From Cryptomeria japonica (Eukaryota > Streptophyta > Pinopsida > Cupressales > Cupressaceae): a stretch of 64,000 nt of DNA. Shown here in pieces: positions 36,121 through 49,175 of the stretch (positions are counted from its first letter, which is position 1; the number at the start of each line of letters is the position of its first letter). The notes under the pieces were generated by a model. The model saw only the letters and a list, made by a program, of their open reading frames with translations, had not been told where the DNA came from and did no database searches. Made by a program: the position numbers and the translations under genes. The stretch covers positions 835,998,136 through 836,062,135 of the forward strand of contig NC_081411.1 in the NCBI RefSeq assembly GCF_030272615.1, read 5' to 3'.

Positions 36121-37465
36121 TTAATTCCTGGTGGAAGAGTTATATTATCCTTCCTATGATTCTCCTGAGTCCCAGATGGTCCATTCTATTATTGGACATG
36201 ACTCATCTCACTACAACCACATTTACTCTTACCTACGTGACCAAGTTATCCTTGCTAATCTTACCCATAATGAGAAAAGGAACGTAATCCAAAATGCTTC
36301 ATGATACATCATCATCGCTAATGATCTATTTAAGTGAGGTTTGGATAGTACTTTGCTTAGGTGTCTAGAAACTCAAGAGTCCTAACGTGCATTATCCGAA
36401 GTCCATGAAGGTATTTGTAGATCTCATTCAAACGGTATAACTTTAGCTCGGAAACTACTAAGGGCTGGCTACTACTGATAAGATATGGAGAAATATGCTA
36501 TAAAATTTGCTAAAACTTGTGAGAAGTGTTAGTTACATGGGAATCTCATACATGCTCCAACAAGGGATCTCATACCCTTCATTACACATTGACCTTTTCA
36601 ACAATGGGCGTTTGATCTCATTGGCCAAATATATCCCATATTAGCTAACAGACACAAGTTTATTATAACTGCCATTGAGTACTTCACTAAGTGGCTAGAA
36701 GTAGTTCTGCTAATAAAAGTAACTGGTAAACAAGTAGCTCTGTTCATCCTTAACTATATCATCTACAGGTATGGGATACCTTCTTCCATTGTGACTGAAA
36801 ATGGAAGGAAGTTCAAAAACAAAGATCTAGATGAACTCTTTGAAAAATTCAAAATAAAACAGCACTGGTCATCCATATACTACCCTTGAGGTAATGGACA
36901 AGTTGAAGCATCTAACAAAAATATGTTGACTATCTTACATAGAACTATAAATAAATCTGGAAAGGATTAGCATTTGCAGCTCAATCCTACACTATGGACT
37001 TATAGAACAAGTATCAGAGCACCTACTGGGGCTACACCTTTTTCTTTGGTGTATGGGTCTGAAGCAATCTTACCTATTGAGGTGGAAATACTATCTTTGA
37101 GAGTTTCTTTGAAAGGTCTTGTTACTGATGAAGACTATAGAATATCTAGATTGCAAGAACTCGAGTTGCTGGATGAATGCCAACAAGTGGCGTTTGATCA
37201 TCTAAGAGCATATCAAAAGAGAATGTCTAGAGGTTATAGCAACAAAAATTGACAAAGAGATTTTCAGGTTGGTGACCTTGTTCTGAGAGAAAATCTTAAA
37301 AATCAATAGTTTTGAGACAACAAAGGGAAGTTTGAACCCAATTGGCTAGGTCCCTATGTCACTACCACAGTCTTTGGCTTTGATGCCTATCAACTCTTAA
37401 CATCAGATGGAGAACAACTCTGTGAACCGATTAACACCATCCACTTGAAGAAATTATTCACTTAG
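36121..37465 (+). pseudogene. Gypsy D integrase
   Basis: A degraded zinc finger lies upstream. The core follows: QQWAFDLIGQI with the first Asp (about 36600), IVTENGRKFKN where the second catalytic Asp appears as Glu (about 36790), and GNGQVEASNKN with the catalytic Glu (about 36890). TGATPFSLVYGSEAILPIEV and a C-terminal WLGPYV plus IHLKKLFT end at the stop 37463-37465. Several stops, for example at 36886 and 36968. Confidence 0.88.
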
Positions 37466-39258
37466 AATTCTCTGCTCTAGCAACTTGTACAGCTAAAATG
37501 TCTTGAAAAACAAAAAGAATAAAAAATAAAAAATAAATAATTTTTTTTGCCAAGTAGGTGAAAACCTAGAAAATAGGTGCCTCTTGTACTCAAGTGCTCC
37601 ATCTATCAACGCAACGTTGGCATTTCCCATTTTCATTCGCACTTTCCTGCATCTTTTCTTTCTCTTGTACATAACGTTTTGGCTTGAAATCGATCAATGC
37701 CATAGTCTTAGGGTAATCAACCGATCAATTTACATGTCCTAAGTAATTCAACCAAGTCATCTTTTTTTCGGTAGTACCAGTTCATCCAATCTGATTCAAT
37801 CACCTATCTCCTAACTATTGAAGAGTTTTATCATCGAGTAAACAAGCAAAACAAGACTACTAAAAACAATCACTAAACTGTTTGAGACATGCATGACAAT
37901 ATCTTTTTGTGTTGTCTTTTTACAATTGGTTTTCGATTATTATTCCCTCTGAGTAACTCGAGGAAGTCAATCTTGACTAAGAGGAGCAAGGATTGGGAGG
38001 CATAATACTTTTCTTTTTTCTCTACTTGTATAAGTGAATCCGATAATCTAGAAACATCTAATCAGCTAGGTGTCTATGCTAAGTGCTTTCACATCAAGGT
38101 GAAATTGCCACACATACCTCGACTCTGCTTATTTGTATACTATAGGGATGTTGAAGTTATTTTGTTGTCTGTTTGAGGGAATTTCTTTAATGTGCAATCC
38201 GGAATGCATAATCTATCCAAGGATATGAATGAATAAAGGGTCATTGCGGACAAGATAATTAATATTGCATATGAAAAAAGAGGAACTCTCTTTTTGTTAC
38301 TGTGTTTGTAAAATGCTCAGTGATGAACATTAAGCATACCAAATCCAGTGGCTAGGTTTAGGTTGCATTCATTCTAAATTTTATGCATTTCGAGTGATTT
38401 CGATATGATAACAATGATCTCTTTATCTTTGGAATGAGATTCTGAAGCAATCATCATTTCTTAGCTAAGTGGTCTCTTTTTCATCATCGTTTCTCTGATC
38501 GAGTACTTGTGTATTGAGATGTTAGTTGCATACATAAATATATTATATAGATCCATACATTTCATTATTACTTATTTTCATTCATATTGTTGCATGAAAA
38601 ATAAACCTTTTCATTACTAGTTACTCATTTTCATCATCCATTTGCATATGAAAAAGAAACAAAAAAACAAACATCCATTTTCATCGGCATTCCATACATC
38701 CATACTGAAAAGATATGCATACATATAGAATAAACCATATAGAAAAAATATCTCATAATCAATCAACACAAGTATGATGAAATCAAATCAAGAGCTCGTA
38801 TATATCATCATAATCTTAGTGTCTCAGAGTACAAATGATATCAACTGTCATCTACAATGTCTCATCAAAGAAAGAATCATATAGGCTACAAAAATGGGGT
38901 ACATAACAAAATCTAGGAGATATAACAAAGCTAGCTCTCTACGTCTCCCTCATTACTAGGTGGAGGAGGTGGTGCTTGCTGACCAACATACTATCTAGGT
39001 GCCCTAGCTCCCTCCGATCAAGCCATATACTGAGAATGCAAAACAATCTATTGTGCCACTAGACCACTACACTATAAGCGACAACATAGTAGGCTACCCA
39101 ATTCATCTGATGTAACACCTCTCTCTAGAGAGAATCACACTTTGGACTGACCTCAGCAAGCTATCGGTTCTACTCTGTAAGATGTGTCTACACTACTATC
39201 AATTGTGACTGCAAACCTGTCAATCTAGTCCTTAGAGACCGTACTACATCTGATAACC
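37466..39258 (+). other. Gypsy D spacer between integrase and antisense ORF
   Basis: About 1.8 kb, AT-rich, with an AAAAATAAAAAATAAATAA run at about 37520 and many CATTTTCAT/CATCCATTT words at 38570-38720. No gene is supported. It would contain the 3' end of the antisense ORF transcript. Confidence 0.5.
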
Positions 39259-40743
39259 CTACTCTCTCCTAGCCCCTTCACCTCCCTCTTTGCCTCCTTT
39301 CTCATCCCTCCCCTGCCTCACCTGCCTAGGAGCTTCTCTCTCCTCCTCACCTCCACCCTCTGCTTCCCTAGCACCACCAGCCTCAACCCCAACAACCCCT
39401 AAGGATCCACCCTCCCCTCTTTGTCGATGTCTATCTCCAACTGGTACCCTGTTGCTACTAGCCCCAGGATCACCTCCTGCTCGCCTAGGTACCTTCACTC
39501 TCTATCCCTATACATGCCCTTGTCCATGTACCTGACCTAGTACCTAATCCTATGCTGGTGCCTCATCCTCAGCCTCCTTTATAAGAGGTGCATGGTCTCC
39601 AAGATCTATAAACAAAGGAAAAGGATGTCTCTGGAACCAATCTTTGTAATGGGGTGATACCCCCGCATCTGCTACATCCTCTAGGTAGTCCCACCTCTGT
39701 CATTGTAAACCCACTAGCTCCTGCATGCTTAGCGCATATGATAGCCTCAGTGCCCATCCCCATCTCTCCTCCTCTCCATATAGGGCATAGGGTGTGAACT
39801 CCTAAAATATACCCCATGGTCTCACATACTACCTCATTACCCTAGATACTACAAACTGCTCAATGATACACATTGATCACCCAATGAGAGGTTGAGTAAT
39901 GAACATGTCCTTCCAATGAGCTCTCCAATTGTCCCATAACTCCAGACCCCTATATGGTCTCCATACTACCATGATCAAATCATCCAGCTGCCTCCTCCAA
40001 TAGTCCATCTTTCCCAAATGGGGCTGAGTAATATAACCTTAATAATAATACACAATAGGCTAGTGTACCTCTCTAGAATCATCCACTATCGGCTTGCATA
40101 CTAGGATATGCTCCCATCCCTATATCTGTAAAACTAAAACACCTTCCACCATGCTCTTCCTCTCCTGATACACAATCTTGTGCATCTCATGATACATATG
40201 GGCAAGCAAACATGATCCCCACCCTAGTCTCTCAGGATGAGTCAACAACCTCTCAAGCATCCTAGCCCAACCACAAAGAAAACCTTGATGTTCTCTATCA
40301 GGCATAACAAAACAACCGATAATACCTGCTAAAACATATGCCAAAGGATACTGATCACCATATCTACTCATCATATCATCCCTAGTGATGGTGCGCTCTA
40401 GAATGGTCTCATCATGAAATATCCGTCTCAATGCTAAGACACCCAATCACTAAGTAGAATCATAGTTAACCTTGTCTCTAGCAAACAAAATCCTCAGAAT
40501 CCTGTACACATCCTCCGATGTAATCGTCATCTCTAAAACTAGTAGATGGAAGGTGTTATGCTCTGAATGGAAATGCTTGACTAATGCAGTCAACATCTCG
40601 TGATTCACATGGATATCAGGCATCTGAAGAAGGTACCCAAACCCACACAAATCAATATGTGCCCTGTCTACATCTGATAAACCATAGACTAGCCTCATCA
40701 TCGATGAATATACACACTGAAATAGGATATTCGACAATCGAAT
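39259..40743 (-). pseudogene. Antisense plant-mobile-domain-like ORF in gypsy D
   Basis: The minus strand holds one uninterrupted reading frame register of 495 codons with about ten stops but no frameshift. Its N-terminal part (GFGYLLQMPDIHVNHEMLTA, then HNTFHLLVLEMTITSEDVY) matches the pattern of the plant mobile domain (aminotransferase-like family), where THTFHLP.GE.TITL.DV is typical. LELWDNWRAHWKDMF and WFQRHPFP follow. The last 80 residues are Arg/Gly/Glu-rich and low complexity. Extra ORFs in antisense between integrase and 3' LTR are known in Tat-lineage elements. Function unknown. It may be transcribed independently of the element. Confidence 0.72.
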
Positions 40744-41205
40744 CTGCAAAATCAAACATTCAAATTGTCAGCATGTGATCCAAATTACGCTAAAAATGTG
40801 TTAAAAATTCTTGCAAATCCAAATATACAAAATGCCAAATCAAAAATTCATGTTTAGACCCTAAAAAATGCTTGTTGTTTTTCATATTTTCACCAGACAA
40901 GTAGAAACTCGTACGAGTAAAGATTACACTTCGTACGAGTAAAAATACCCATATGATAAAACATATACTGTCGCACGATACAATGGTCACTCAAGAACAA
41001 ACTCGTACGACTCATGGGACAAGATCAGATTACAAACCTTATATGACCATACAACAAAACACTAAACGAACAATTTGTCGTATGAGAAACGATGTCTCAC
41101 AACATGACAAAATGAGGCAAATGACTTCAAATGCAAATAAAATGCAAAAAAATAAACAAAAATTTAAAATTCAAGAAATGCAAAGGCTTAAGATTGCTCA
41201 CTTAC
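40744..41205 (-). other. Predicted intron before the antisense ORF
   Basis: On the minus strand the first base is at 41205 in the context ATG|GTAAGTGAGC, a strong plant donor. It ends TTGATTTTGCAG|ATTCG at 40744, a strong acceptor. Splicing would join the ATG at 41208-41206 directly to codon 1 of the open frame (Ile-Arg-Leu). The 462-nt intron is AT-rich. In-frame stops inside it support its being noncoding. Inferred from sequence only. Confidence 0.5.
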
Positions 41206-41352
41206 CATTGGGTCATAGTTTTGCTATCGATTATGTCATCTCTAGTGCTCAAATCAATGCTCCTGGATTGAAATGGCCATTTTTATTCACAGAGGGCTTT
41301 TCAAATTTCAAAATTTGGGAGGTCAAAATGAATTGAAAATGATGCATGAACC

Positions 41353-41362
41353 CCTTATATAG
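41353..41362 (-). promoter_or_regulatory. TATA box for the antisense ORF
   Basis: The minus strand reads CTATATAAGG, about 145 bases before the predicted start codon. It is a good plant TATA match and would allow antisense transcription from inside gypsy D. Palindromic CTCGTACGAG words lie downstream (40909-40918, and a variant near 41003). Confidence 0.45.
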
Positions 41363-41702
41363 CCTAAACCCTAATTTTCAACTTGCTTCGATTGGCGTGA
41401 AAATTGTACCCTTGATTAATTTTACTGTTGTGATTCCATTTTCAGGATCAAAATTGAAATCTGAGATAATCTTCCTAGTCAATTTTACAACTGTGACCAC
41501 TTAGCGCTTTCATCAACTGCTCATTCTTTTCTTCAATTTGCACTCAATATCTCATCAATCAAACACTAAATCTTCAAATGGCCCTCTGAATCATTCTTTG
41601 CACTCAAATCATTAATTGCTTCATCTTTTTATCAAATTGCTTAAAATCACTGCACAACCTATCAATCTTTTGATTTCTCTCTTGAGGGGGCATACTGATG
41701 AC
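41363..41702 (+). other. Gypsy D sequence upstream of the antisense promoter
   Basis: AT-rich, no gene. It ends with GACATCAT, of which ATCAT is duplicated on both sides of copia G. It continues at 58014. Confidence 0.5.
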
Positions 41703-41707
41703 ATCAT

Positions 41708-43229
41708 TGTTAATAAGATGAGAGGGGGGTGAATCATAAAAACTCACTATGCAATATATTTATCAGATTCAACCTCGGTAGCCTTTACTGCTATGCAACT
41801 ATGACTAAAAATCATTCAAACTCATAAACAGATACACTTAAAACATCATAACACATTTAACACTAGATTTAATGTGGAAACCCAAATAGGGAAAAACTAT
41901 TGTGGGATTTCAGACCCACTAAGAAATATACCCTTCTAGAGTATGTTCGATTAAAAGCCAATCCTGTTAAAGATTACATAAACACATTGCTAGATGTGAC
42001 CTGGTTAAGGGATTTCCCTCAAACTTGTTAGAGTCTTGCACTTTGTTAGAAGTGACCTTGTCAAAGGATTTCAAACACTCATTCAGAATGCTACCTTGCT
42101 AGAGGATTTACAAATAAGACTGTTAGGTCCACTCGGTTAAGAGATTTCCTGTCACTTACAAAATAAATAATAGTAAAAAATATATCTGTAACTTCACATC
42201 TAAAATGCTAAAGAAGATTCTATGTGCTCAATGTACTCAAGATAATCTTGTCATAATACTTATCTTGCTTCTTGCTGGGCTTCTCAATTTGTTCTTTAAT
42301 TAGATCTTCAATCTTCTGTGCTCGGTGATCACTATTCTAGTATCAATGTTCTTCTATTTTCCCACATACAATGTTCATCAACAATTTCTTATTTATAAAC
42401 AATTCCTCACCGCTTAATCTCTTTGATCACATTTCCCATGATCAATCTTGGCCATTAGATCTTCAAACTTGACTAGGTTCATTGTATTTTTCAATCTAAA
42501 AATGTTTTATCTCACCATGGAACTTGTATTCCTTCCTTGGAACTTGTGCTAGGTTATGACCATTCAATCTGCGTTGTAGATCTAACTCCTGTATTTTCGT
42601 TGTCGTAGATCTTCAACAAACTTCTTTCACAACATACTAATCATCTATACATCTCCAGCTCATTGGCATCTTTCATTTAATAATGCTTTTATCCATCCAA
42701 TGCATTTTGTTATTACTTGGTTGTTACTCAGTAAATATTGAACCTCACTCGATAGATATTCTACCTTCTTTAACCGATAGCAATAACCTTAGGGTTTACC
42801 GACTAGCATCTTGCTCGGTAACATAGAACAATATCAAACCTTAACTAATTATATATCTTGAAATCTTTTCTCCTTGTTTAGTCTTTGAATACTCATATAT
42901 AGGATATCAAAACAATCAAAACAACAAGATCTCATCATTGTCTTACTCGGTAATAGTTGCCCATTGAATAACTTATTACTCCCCTTCATTTTCATTCTTT
43001 CTGTGTCACTTATTGACATATTTATACTTATCAAATCATACTCATTAAGATATGGCAGCATCATACTGAATCAGAAAATCAATTGCTTGACATCAATGAC
43101 AAAATAATATTATTAAGACAATAATCATCCTTTCTCAGTTATATCCACAATCTTCAACAACCTTCTCAATATCCTCATACCAACAAACTTACTGAAATGC
43201 CAACAATCTCCCTTTGTGAAATGCTAACA
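41708..43229 (-). repeat. Copia G 3' LTR (left copy)
   Basis: 1522 bp, plus-strand TGTTAATAAGATGAGAGG ... GAAATGCTAACA. The sense start carries a second, near-identical PPT/LTR-like boundary about 25 bases inside the LTR (see findings). Confidence 0.9.
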
Positions 43230-43411
43230 ATCTCCCCCTTTGGCATTGATGGCAAAACCAACTTTTAATGGCAATACCTAACTTGATTTTATTTCAATTG
43301 ATTCGGATTCGGATTGTTGTTAAACTTGTCCTGAAATTTTATTTTCTCCTAGTCATTAGTCTTCTCCCATTTTCACCTATTATTATTCACTAATTAGTCT
43401 TCTCCCCCTTT
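43230..43411 (-). other. Copia G paired polypurine tracts
   Basis: Reverse complement of AAAGGGGGAGAT directly beside the LTR (43230-43241) and a second tract at about 43400-43411, with no gene between them. Confidence 0.72.
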
Positions 43412-43635
43412 GACAACAATGCCAAAAAGTAAAACTAATTCATGATTCTTTCCACTGTGAAGTAATTTGCTTACTGTAAATACAAATGTATTATCTCACT
43501 CTTGGTTAGAGCAACTTGTCTTCAATCACTATTTCCTACACAACTTTAGGTAACCTCCTAAAGTGTGTAAAGAAACATCAACTCATAAATAGTTATCCTG
43601 TAGATTCATAGAATTGATGCTTTCACTGAATTCTA

Positions 43636-46600
43636 TTAGTGAGTACTAGATAGGGTAGGACACCTAACTTACTTCTGAGATACTAAAAAGTGTCCCTTGG
43701 CAGTGGTTTTATGAAAATGTCTGCTATTTGTTCCTTTGAACTAATATATTCCAGTGCAACTTTCTTCTCTTAAACTTCTTCTCTGAGATAATGATACTTT
43801 ATAGAGATATGCTTTGTCTTAGAATGCATTACCAGATTCTTTGAAATGTTAATGGCACTATTATTATCACAGAATATAGTTACTGGCTCGATAGCTTTCT
43901 CATTCAAACCTTTCAATAGTTGTTTGATCCATGCTATATTGGTACAATTCAATGCTGCAGCGACATATTCAGCTTCAGTTGTTGACTGTGAAATGCATCC
44001 TTGTTTCTTGCTAAGCTAACTTACTAGTCTGTTTCCCAAAAAGAAAGCTCCACTGCTTGTGCTTTTCCTATCATCAATGTTTCCTGTCCAATCAGCATCA
44101 GTGTAGACTTTTAAGTCAAAATCATTCCTTTTTATACACTAAACCATAATCTTCATATCCTCTCAAGTATCTAAAAATTCTCTTGATTGCTATCATATGG
44201 GTTTCTTTGGGATCTGCAGAGAATCTTGCAACTATACCTACTACATGTGCTATATTCGGCCTGCTGTGAACCACATATTGCAACTTTCCAATCATAGATC
44301 GGTAAAGTGTCTCATCAACAGATGTAGATTCATCATTCTTTGATAGTTTACAATTGGCAATCATAGGAGTACTTACAGGTTTAGAATCCTCCATTCCAAA
44401 TTTCTTCAAGATTTCCTTTATATACTTGGATTGAGTAATGAAAATCTCATTTTTCATTTGCAGTATCTATAAACCTATAAAATACTTTATTTCATCGATT
44501 AATGACATCTCAAATTCTTTGCACATTTCATTTCCAAAGTTCTTGCATAAAGAGTCATTTCCACAAAAAATAATATCATCAACAAATATGGCCGAAAGAA
44601 GTATTCCATTGTCTTCATCATTCTTCATATACATGTTGTTGTTTTCACTTGTCCTTATGAATCCAATCTTGATTAAGTAAGAGTGCAGTCTTTCGTACCA
44701 TGCTCTAGGTGCTTGCTTTAGACCATATAAAGCTTTGTTCAACTTACATACCTGATGTTTATTCTTGTCTTCAATAAATCCTTCAGACTGTTCAATATAA
44801 ACTTCTTCTTCTAGTATACCATTTAAAAATGTAGATTTAACATCCATTTGATATACCTTGAAATTTTTGTAACTAGCATATGCCAACAATGTTGTCACTC
44901 CTTCAAGTCTTGCCACAAGTGCAAAAGTCTCATCATAATCTATTCCTTCTTGTTGAGCATAACCTTTGCAAACTAGTCTTGCTTTATTCTGAATGACCTC
45001 TCCTTTTTCATTTAGCTTGTTTCTGAAAATCCAATTTGTACCGATCAAATTTTTCTCTTTGGGTCTTGGGACCAGTGTCCATGTTTCATTCTTCTTGATT
45101 TGTTCAATATCTTCTGTCATAGCATTTACCCAATCTTCATTACTAAATGCCTCTTTTACTATTCTTGGTTCAAATTCAGATATCAGACATGTCTTTTGTC
45201 TCAGTTTGTTCCTAGTCATCACTGGAGCATCCTTATCTCCTATATTTTGACTTGATGCATGATTTCTTCTGACATACTTGGCTAATATAGGCTTGGTAGA
45301 CTCTATATTATCTTCTTCATCACTCGGTAACTGGGTATTTTCTTCATCAACTTTCTCTGTAGGACTTCTCGGTTGAACATATACAAACTCTTCATAATCT
45401 TTTGGTTCTTTGGAATTTCCTTCATCATTTCTTTCTGCAAATTCATCAATTTTCACATTTTCTCTTTGCACTATTTTGTTAGATGATTTGATCAAACATT
45501 TAAATGCTTTACTTCTAGAAGAATAACCAAGAAATGTTCCTTCCTCGCTTTTCTAATCAAACTTTCCATTTATGTCATCTTTGTGAACATAACATCTACT
45601 TCCAAATATTTTAAAGTTACTTACATTAGGTTTCTTATCATACCAGATTTCATACGGTGTCTTCAAAGTTCCTTTCTTCAGTTGTACTCGGTTCAAGGTG
45701 TAAACTGCAGTGTTGATCTCTTCTCTCCAAAATGTTTGAGGTACCCTCTTTTCTATCATTAGGGTTCAGGCACAATCTACAATTGATCTATTTCTTCTTT
45801 CAGCTATCCCATTTTGCTAATGTGTTCTCGGTGCAGATACTTGTCTCTTTATACCATGACCATTGCAAAATAGGCTAAATTCATCAGAAATTAATTCTCC
45901 TCCTCTGTCAGATCTTAGACATTTCAACTATCTTCCTGTTTCTTTTTCCACTCTAGCCTTGTACCATTTGAACATTTGAAAGGCTTCTGATTTCTCTTTT
46001 AAAAACATAACTGACATCATCCTAGAGTAATCATCCACAAATAATATAAAGTATTTATCACCATAATAACTTTGAACTTTCATAGGGCCACAAAGATCAG
46101 TGTGCACAAGATCTAAAATTCCTTTAGAAGTGTAGGACTTACTTGTAAAGCTTGACTTTGTCATCTTACCCATTTGGCATCCTCAACATATTGCTATCTT
46201 AGGTTTTTCCAAGTTTGGTAGACCTCTTACTTGGTGCTTCTTACTTATTTTGATTAGGTTATGAAAATTTACATGACAAAATCTTTTATGCCATAACCAG
46301 GTATCTTCTATTTTAGCATACAGACAATTGTTCTGAGTTGAGTCAAGATGAAGTGTATTACCTTTTGTTTGTGTCCCGGCAGCAGCCAGCTTTCCATGTT
46401 TGTCATAAACTTTGACACTTCCTTTCTAAAATTCTATTCAGTATCCTGTATTGTTTAGTTGTGCTACACTCAACAAATTGTATTTCAAACCTTCAACCCA
46501 GTATACATCATCACATTTAGCATTGTCAAGAAGTGTGATAGAACCTTTACCTTTCACCGGACATGGTGCATCATTACCAAATCTTACATAACCTCCATCA

Positions 46601-47557
46601 TAGTCTTCTAATTTAACAAACTTGTGTTTATCACCTGACATGTGATGTGAGCATCCACTATCTATGATCCAAGAATCAATTTTATTTATGTGAGATATCA
46701 AGGCTTTTTCCTCATACCTTTCTTCATCTGATCCATCTTTGATAGCCACATAGACAACTTCCTCTGTCTCAGTCTCATCAGATTTGTCATCGTTGGATTC
46801 CTCATCAACTGCTAGGCATGTCTTTCTATCTCTCCTTCTGAAGTCTTAGTGTCCTCTATATTGATTGTCTTTCTATCTGTCATCTCGGTATTATCTCTTT
46901 TCACTAGATTCTTTGTCAAGATAGTTAGAGGCCATATGTCCTATTCTATCATAGTTAAAAATTTTAATGGTAACTTTCCTTTATACTTACCTTTGTCTCT
47001 TGGTAACCTTCTGGCTAATAATGCTTCAAACTCTTTTTGCTTTCTGATCTCCTCATATAGTTTGTGTACCTCTTCCATGTTTTTGTGAAATCTCTCACTT
47101 GCTCCACTATGATTTCCTTTAGTATACTTATACATTTATCATTGTAATCATCAGATTCATCAAGATGAAAAGAACTGAATGCAGATTCAACTTTATTTAC
47201 CGAAGACCCATTGTTATCAAAATTACTTAACTCAAATGCATGTATCTTACCAATAGTAGCATCCAAGGAGATTGACATGTTTGGTACATACCTTAATGCA
47301 TTGATCATAGAGACTCGAATGGCATAAGCAAGTAGAAGTGTTCTTAGCAACTTACTTGTTACATCCTTTTCTTCAATAGTTCCTCCTACTCCTTTGATTT
47401 GATTGACAATTTCCTTTAACCTTGTACTGTATTGGGTTATGTCCTCACCTTCATTCATTCTCATGGATTCAAGTTGACCTCTTAGACTATCTAGTTTTTC
47501 TCTTTGAACATCTTCATCACCACCATACAAAGATATAAGCTTGTTCCACATTACTTG
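43636..47557 (-). pseudogene. Copia G gag (C-terminal part) through RNase H
   Basis: It reads leftward. Domains: gag from MWNKLISLYGGDEDV (47551); protease IDSGCSHHMSGD (about 46650); integrase (HTDLCGP, about 46100); a long RT frame 45495-44467 with [22 protein letters not shown] and FVDDIIF; RNase H (43700-44450). The open stretch 44467-45495 (342 codons) is the best preserved RT in the window. The zinc knuckle is degraded. Stops separate the domains, and H cuts the gag start off at 47558. Confidence 0.9.
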
Positions 47558-49175
47558 TGTGTGGGGGAAAAAGTGACACTAAGAAAACATGCCCTAATAT
47601 CACTTTCAATCACACACTTGTGGAATACGAAAGAGCCTAGAGGTATCACACAATTGGCTACTTCTTTTTGTAGAAGAGAGAGCCACGGGATACCTATTAG
47701 GATTTCTATTACTTTGTTGCAAATGATAGATAAAATGATGCAAGTTCAACTACTAGCCCTAGAGTGCAAGTATGAACTAGTAACAAGATTGCAAGATTGA
47801 GATTAAGTGATGAAAAGCTATAAACACAAGGATAAAAGGAAAATGCAAATGTGTACCTGGGGTTAAAATCTGAGTGGAAATGTTCAGGACAGGGGCGCGG
47901 GCACCACTGTCCTGATTCTGCACCTGAAACTGTTGTTTTGCAACCTGAAAAGCTGTCAGGAAAATGCTGGAACTGCTGTCTGACAGAAGGACCAGGGCGC
48001 CCCACGCCCCTATCCAGGTCTTTTGCTCTACAATTTGGTGTGAAGTTCAGTCTCTGTCTGCTTCCGTCGGATTTGCAACTTGTGGCATCGTCCGAATCCT
48101 GAAACCTGCACTTATATATGAAGAGGTATGGTGGGCAGCTATATAGGGTTTTGCCTTAGTAAAACCCCCGCTTTGGTGATTTCCACCTCCATGAATAGCC
48201 AAGTTGTATAGTAAAAGTTGTGTGTGCAGACCTTGTGTGTGTGCAAGATCCTAAAATGCAAGTAAGCAAACTAGAGCAACCTAGAAAGTAAACCCTAATT
48301 GCTTGCAAACGATAATGTAAATGCTCCAAATCAAGATGTAAAGAGATCTAAAGCATGAATACAAGTGATATAATGAGGTTTATGCAAAGACATGAAAACA
48401 ACATGAAATCATACCCAACCCCAAGGGAGGGGTACAAGCCAATCTTCAGTCGGTGATCCCCTATTGCTCTTCAATGTCTTCAAAGCCCTAAATGGATGAA
48501 TGAAATTGATGAATGCTTGATGGATGGATGTTGAATGTTGTTGAAGTCTTCAAAGATCTGCTCTTTCGCTGCATAGAAGGCCCTTGAAACCAAAAATCTG
48601 GATCCTTTCAAATGAAGAAAGAGAGCTCTTATATATGAAACCCTAGGTCTTAATTTCAACTTTTGGCCGACCTAGGGATTGAATCTCCCACCAATTTCTT
48701 GGGGTTAATCTTTATTTTATGATTGGATCGCGCTCCTAAAATTTCAGGAAAAATGTCAGGGACCGTGTGCACTCCGGGTGCCATGGTCCTCTCTGGGTGC
48801 CATGGTCCTGACAACTTTTCACCAAATTTTCAGGGCCGTCAGATATGATGATTTTAGAGAGAATCCTAAAGTTACAGCTGATTTTGAGATGTTTTGACCC
48901 TCGAAATCAAGCCCCCAAGTTCAAAATAGGACCTAATTAGGGTTTTTGATTAAATGATGTATTAGAGGAATAAAATGAAAGGGGCACACTTTAATGAAAA
49001 GGGCCCAACTTTATGATATGGGAGATGATAAAATAGAACCCTAGACCTAATTAATTTAATTAATTAAGTGCTAAAGGGGAAATGCAATGCAAAATGCAAA
49101 ATGCGCCAAGGCAGGTGCTAAACTAGGTGTGAAATTGTACCACCCTAGCAAGTGCGTACAATTTACGATGCTACA
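47558..49175 (-). repeat. Element H 3' LTR (left copy)
   Basis: 1618 bp, near-identical to the right copy. It has one copy of a GC-rich GGACCAGGGCGCC unit at about 47990, where the right LTR has about three. It carries a duplicated GGGTGCCATGGTCCT segment at about 48777-48812 that the right LTR has once. TATA (minus strand CATATATAAG) at 48628-48637. Confidence 0.92.

Noticed and set aside
39290-39535. Plus-strand frame rich in Pro/Ser/Leu, 81 codons
   Set aside because: It is the reverse complement of the GC-rich, Arg/Gly/Glu-coding tail of the antisense ORF; low-complexity composition keeps both strands open.
47504-48146. Frames of 60-98 codons on both strands in the left H LTR, repeated at 54532-55222
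   Set aside because: The same frames occur in both LTR copies because the LTR is duplicated; GC-rich repeats keep them open. No gene is supported.
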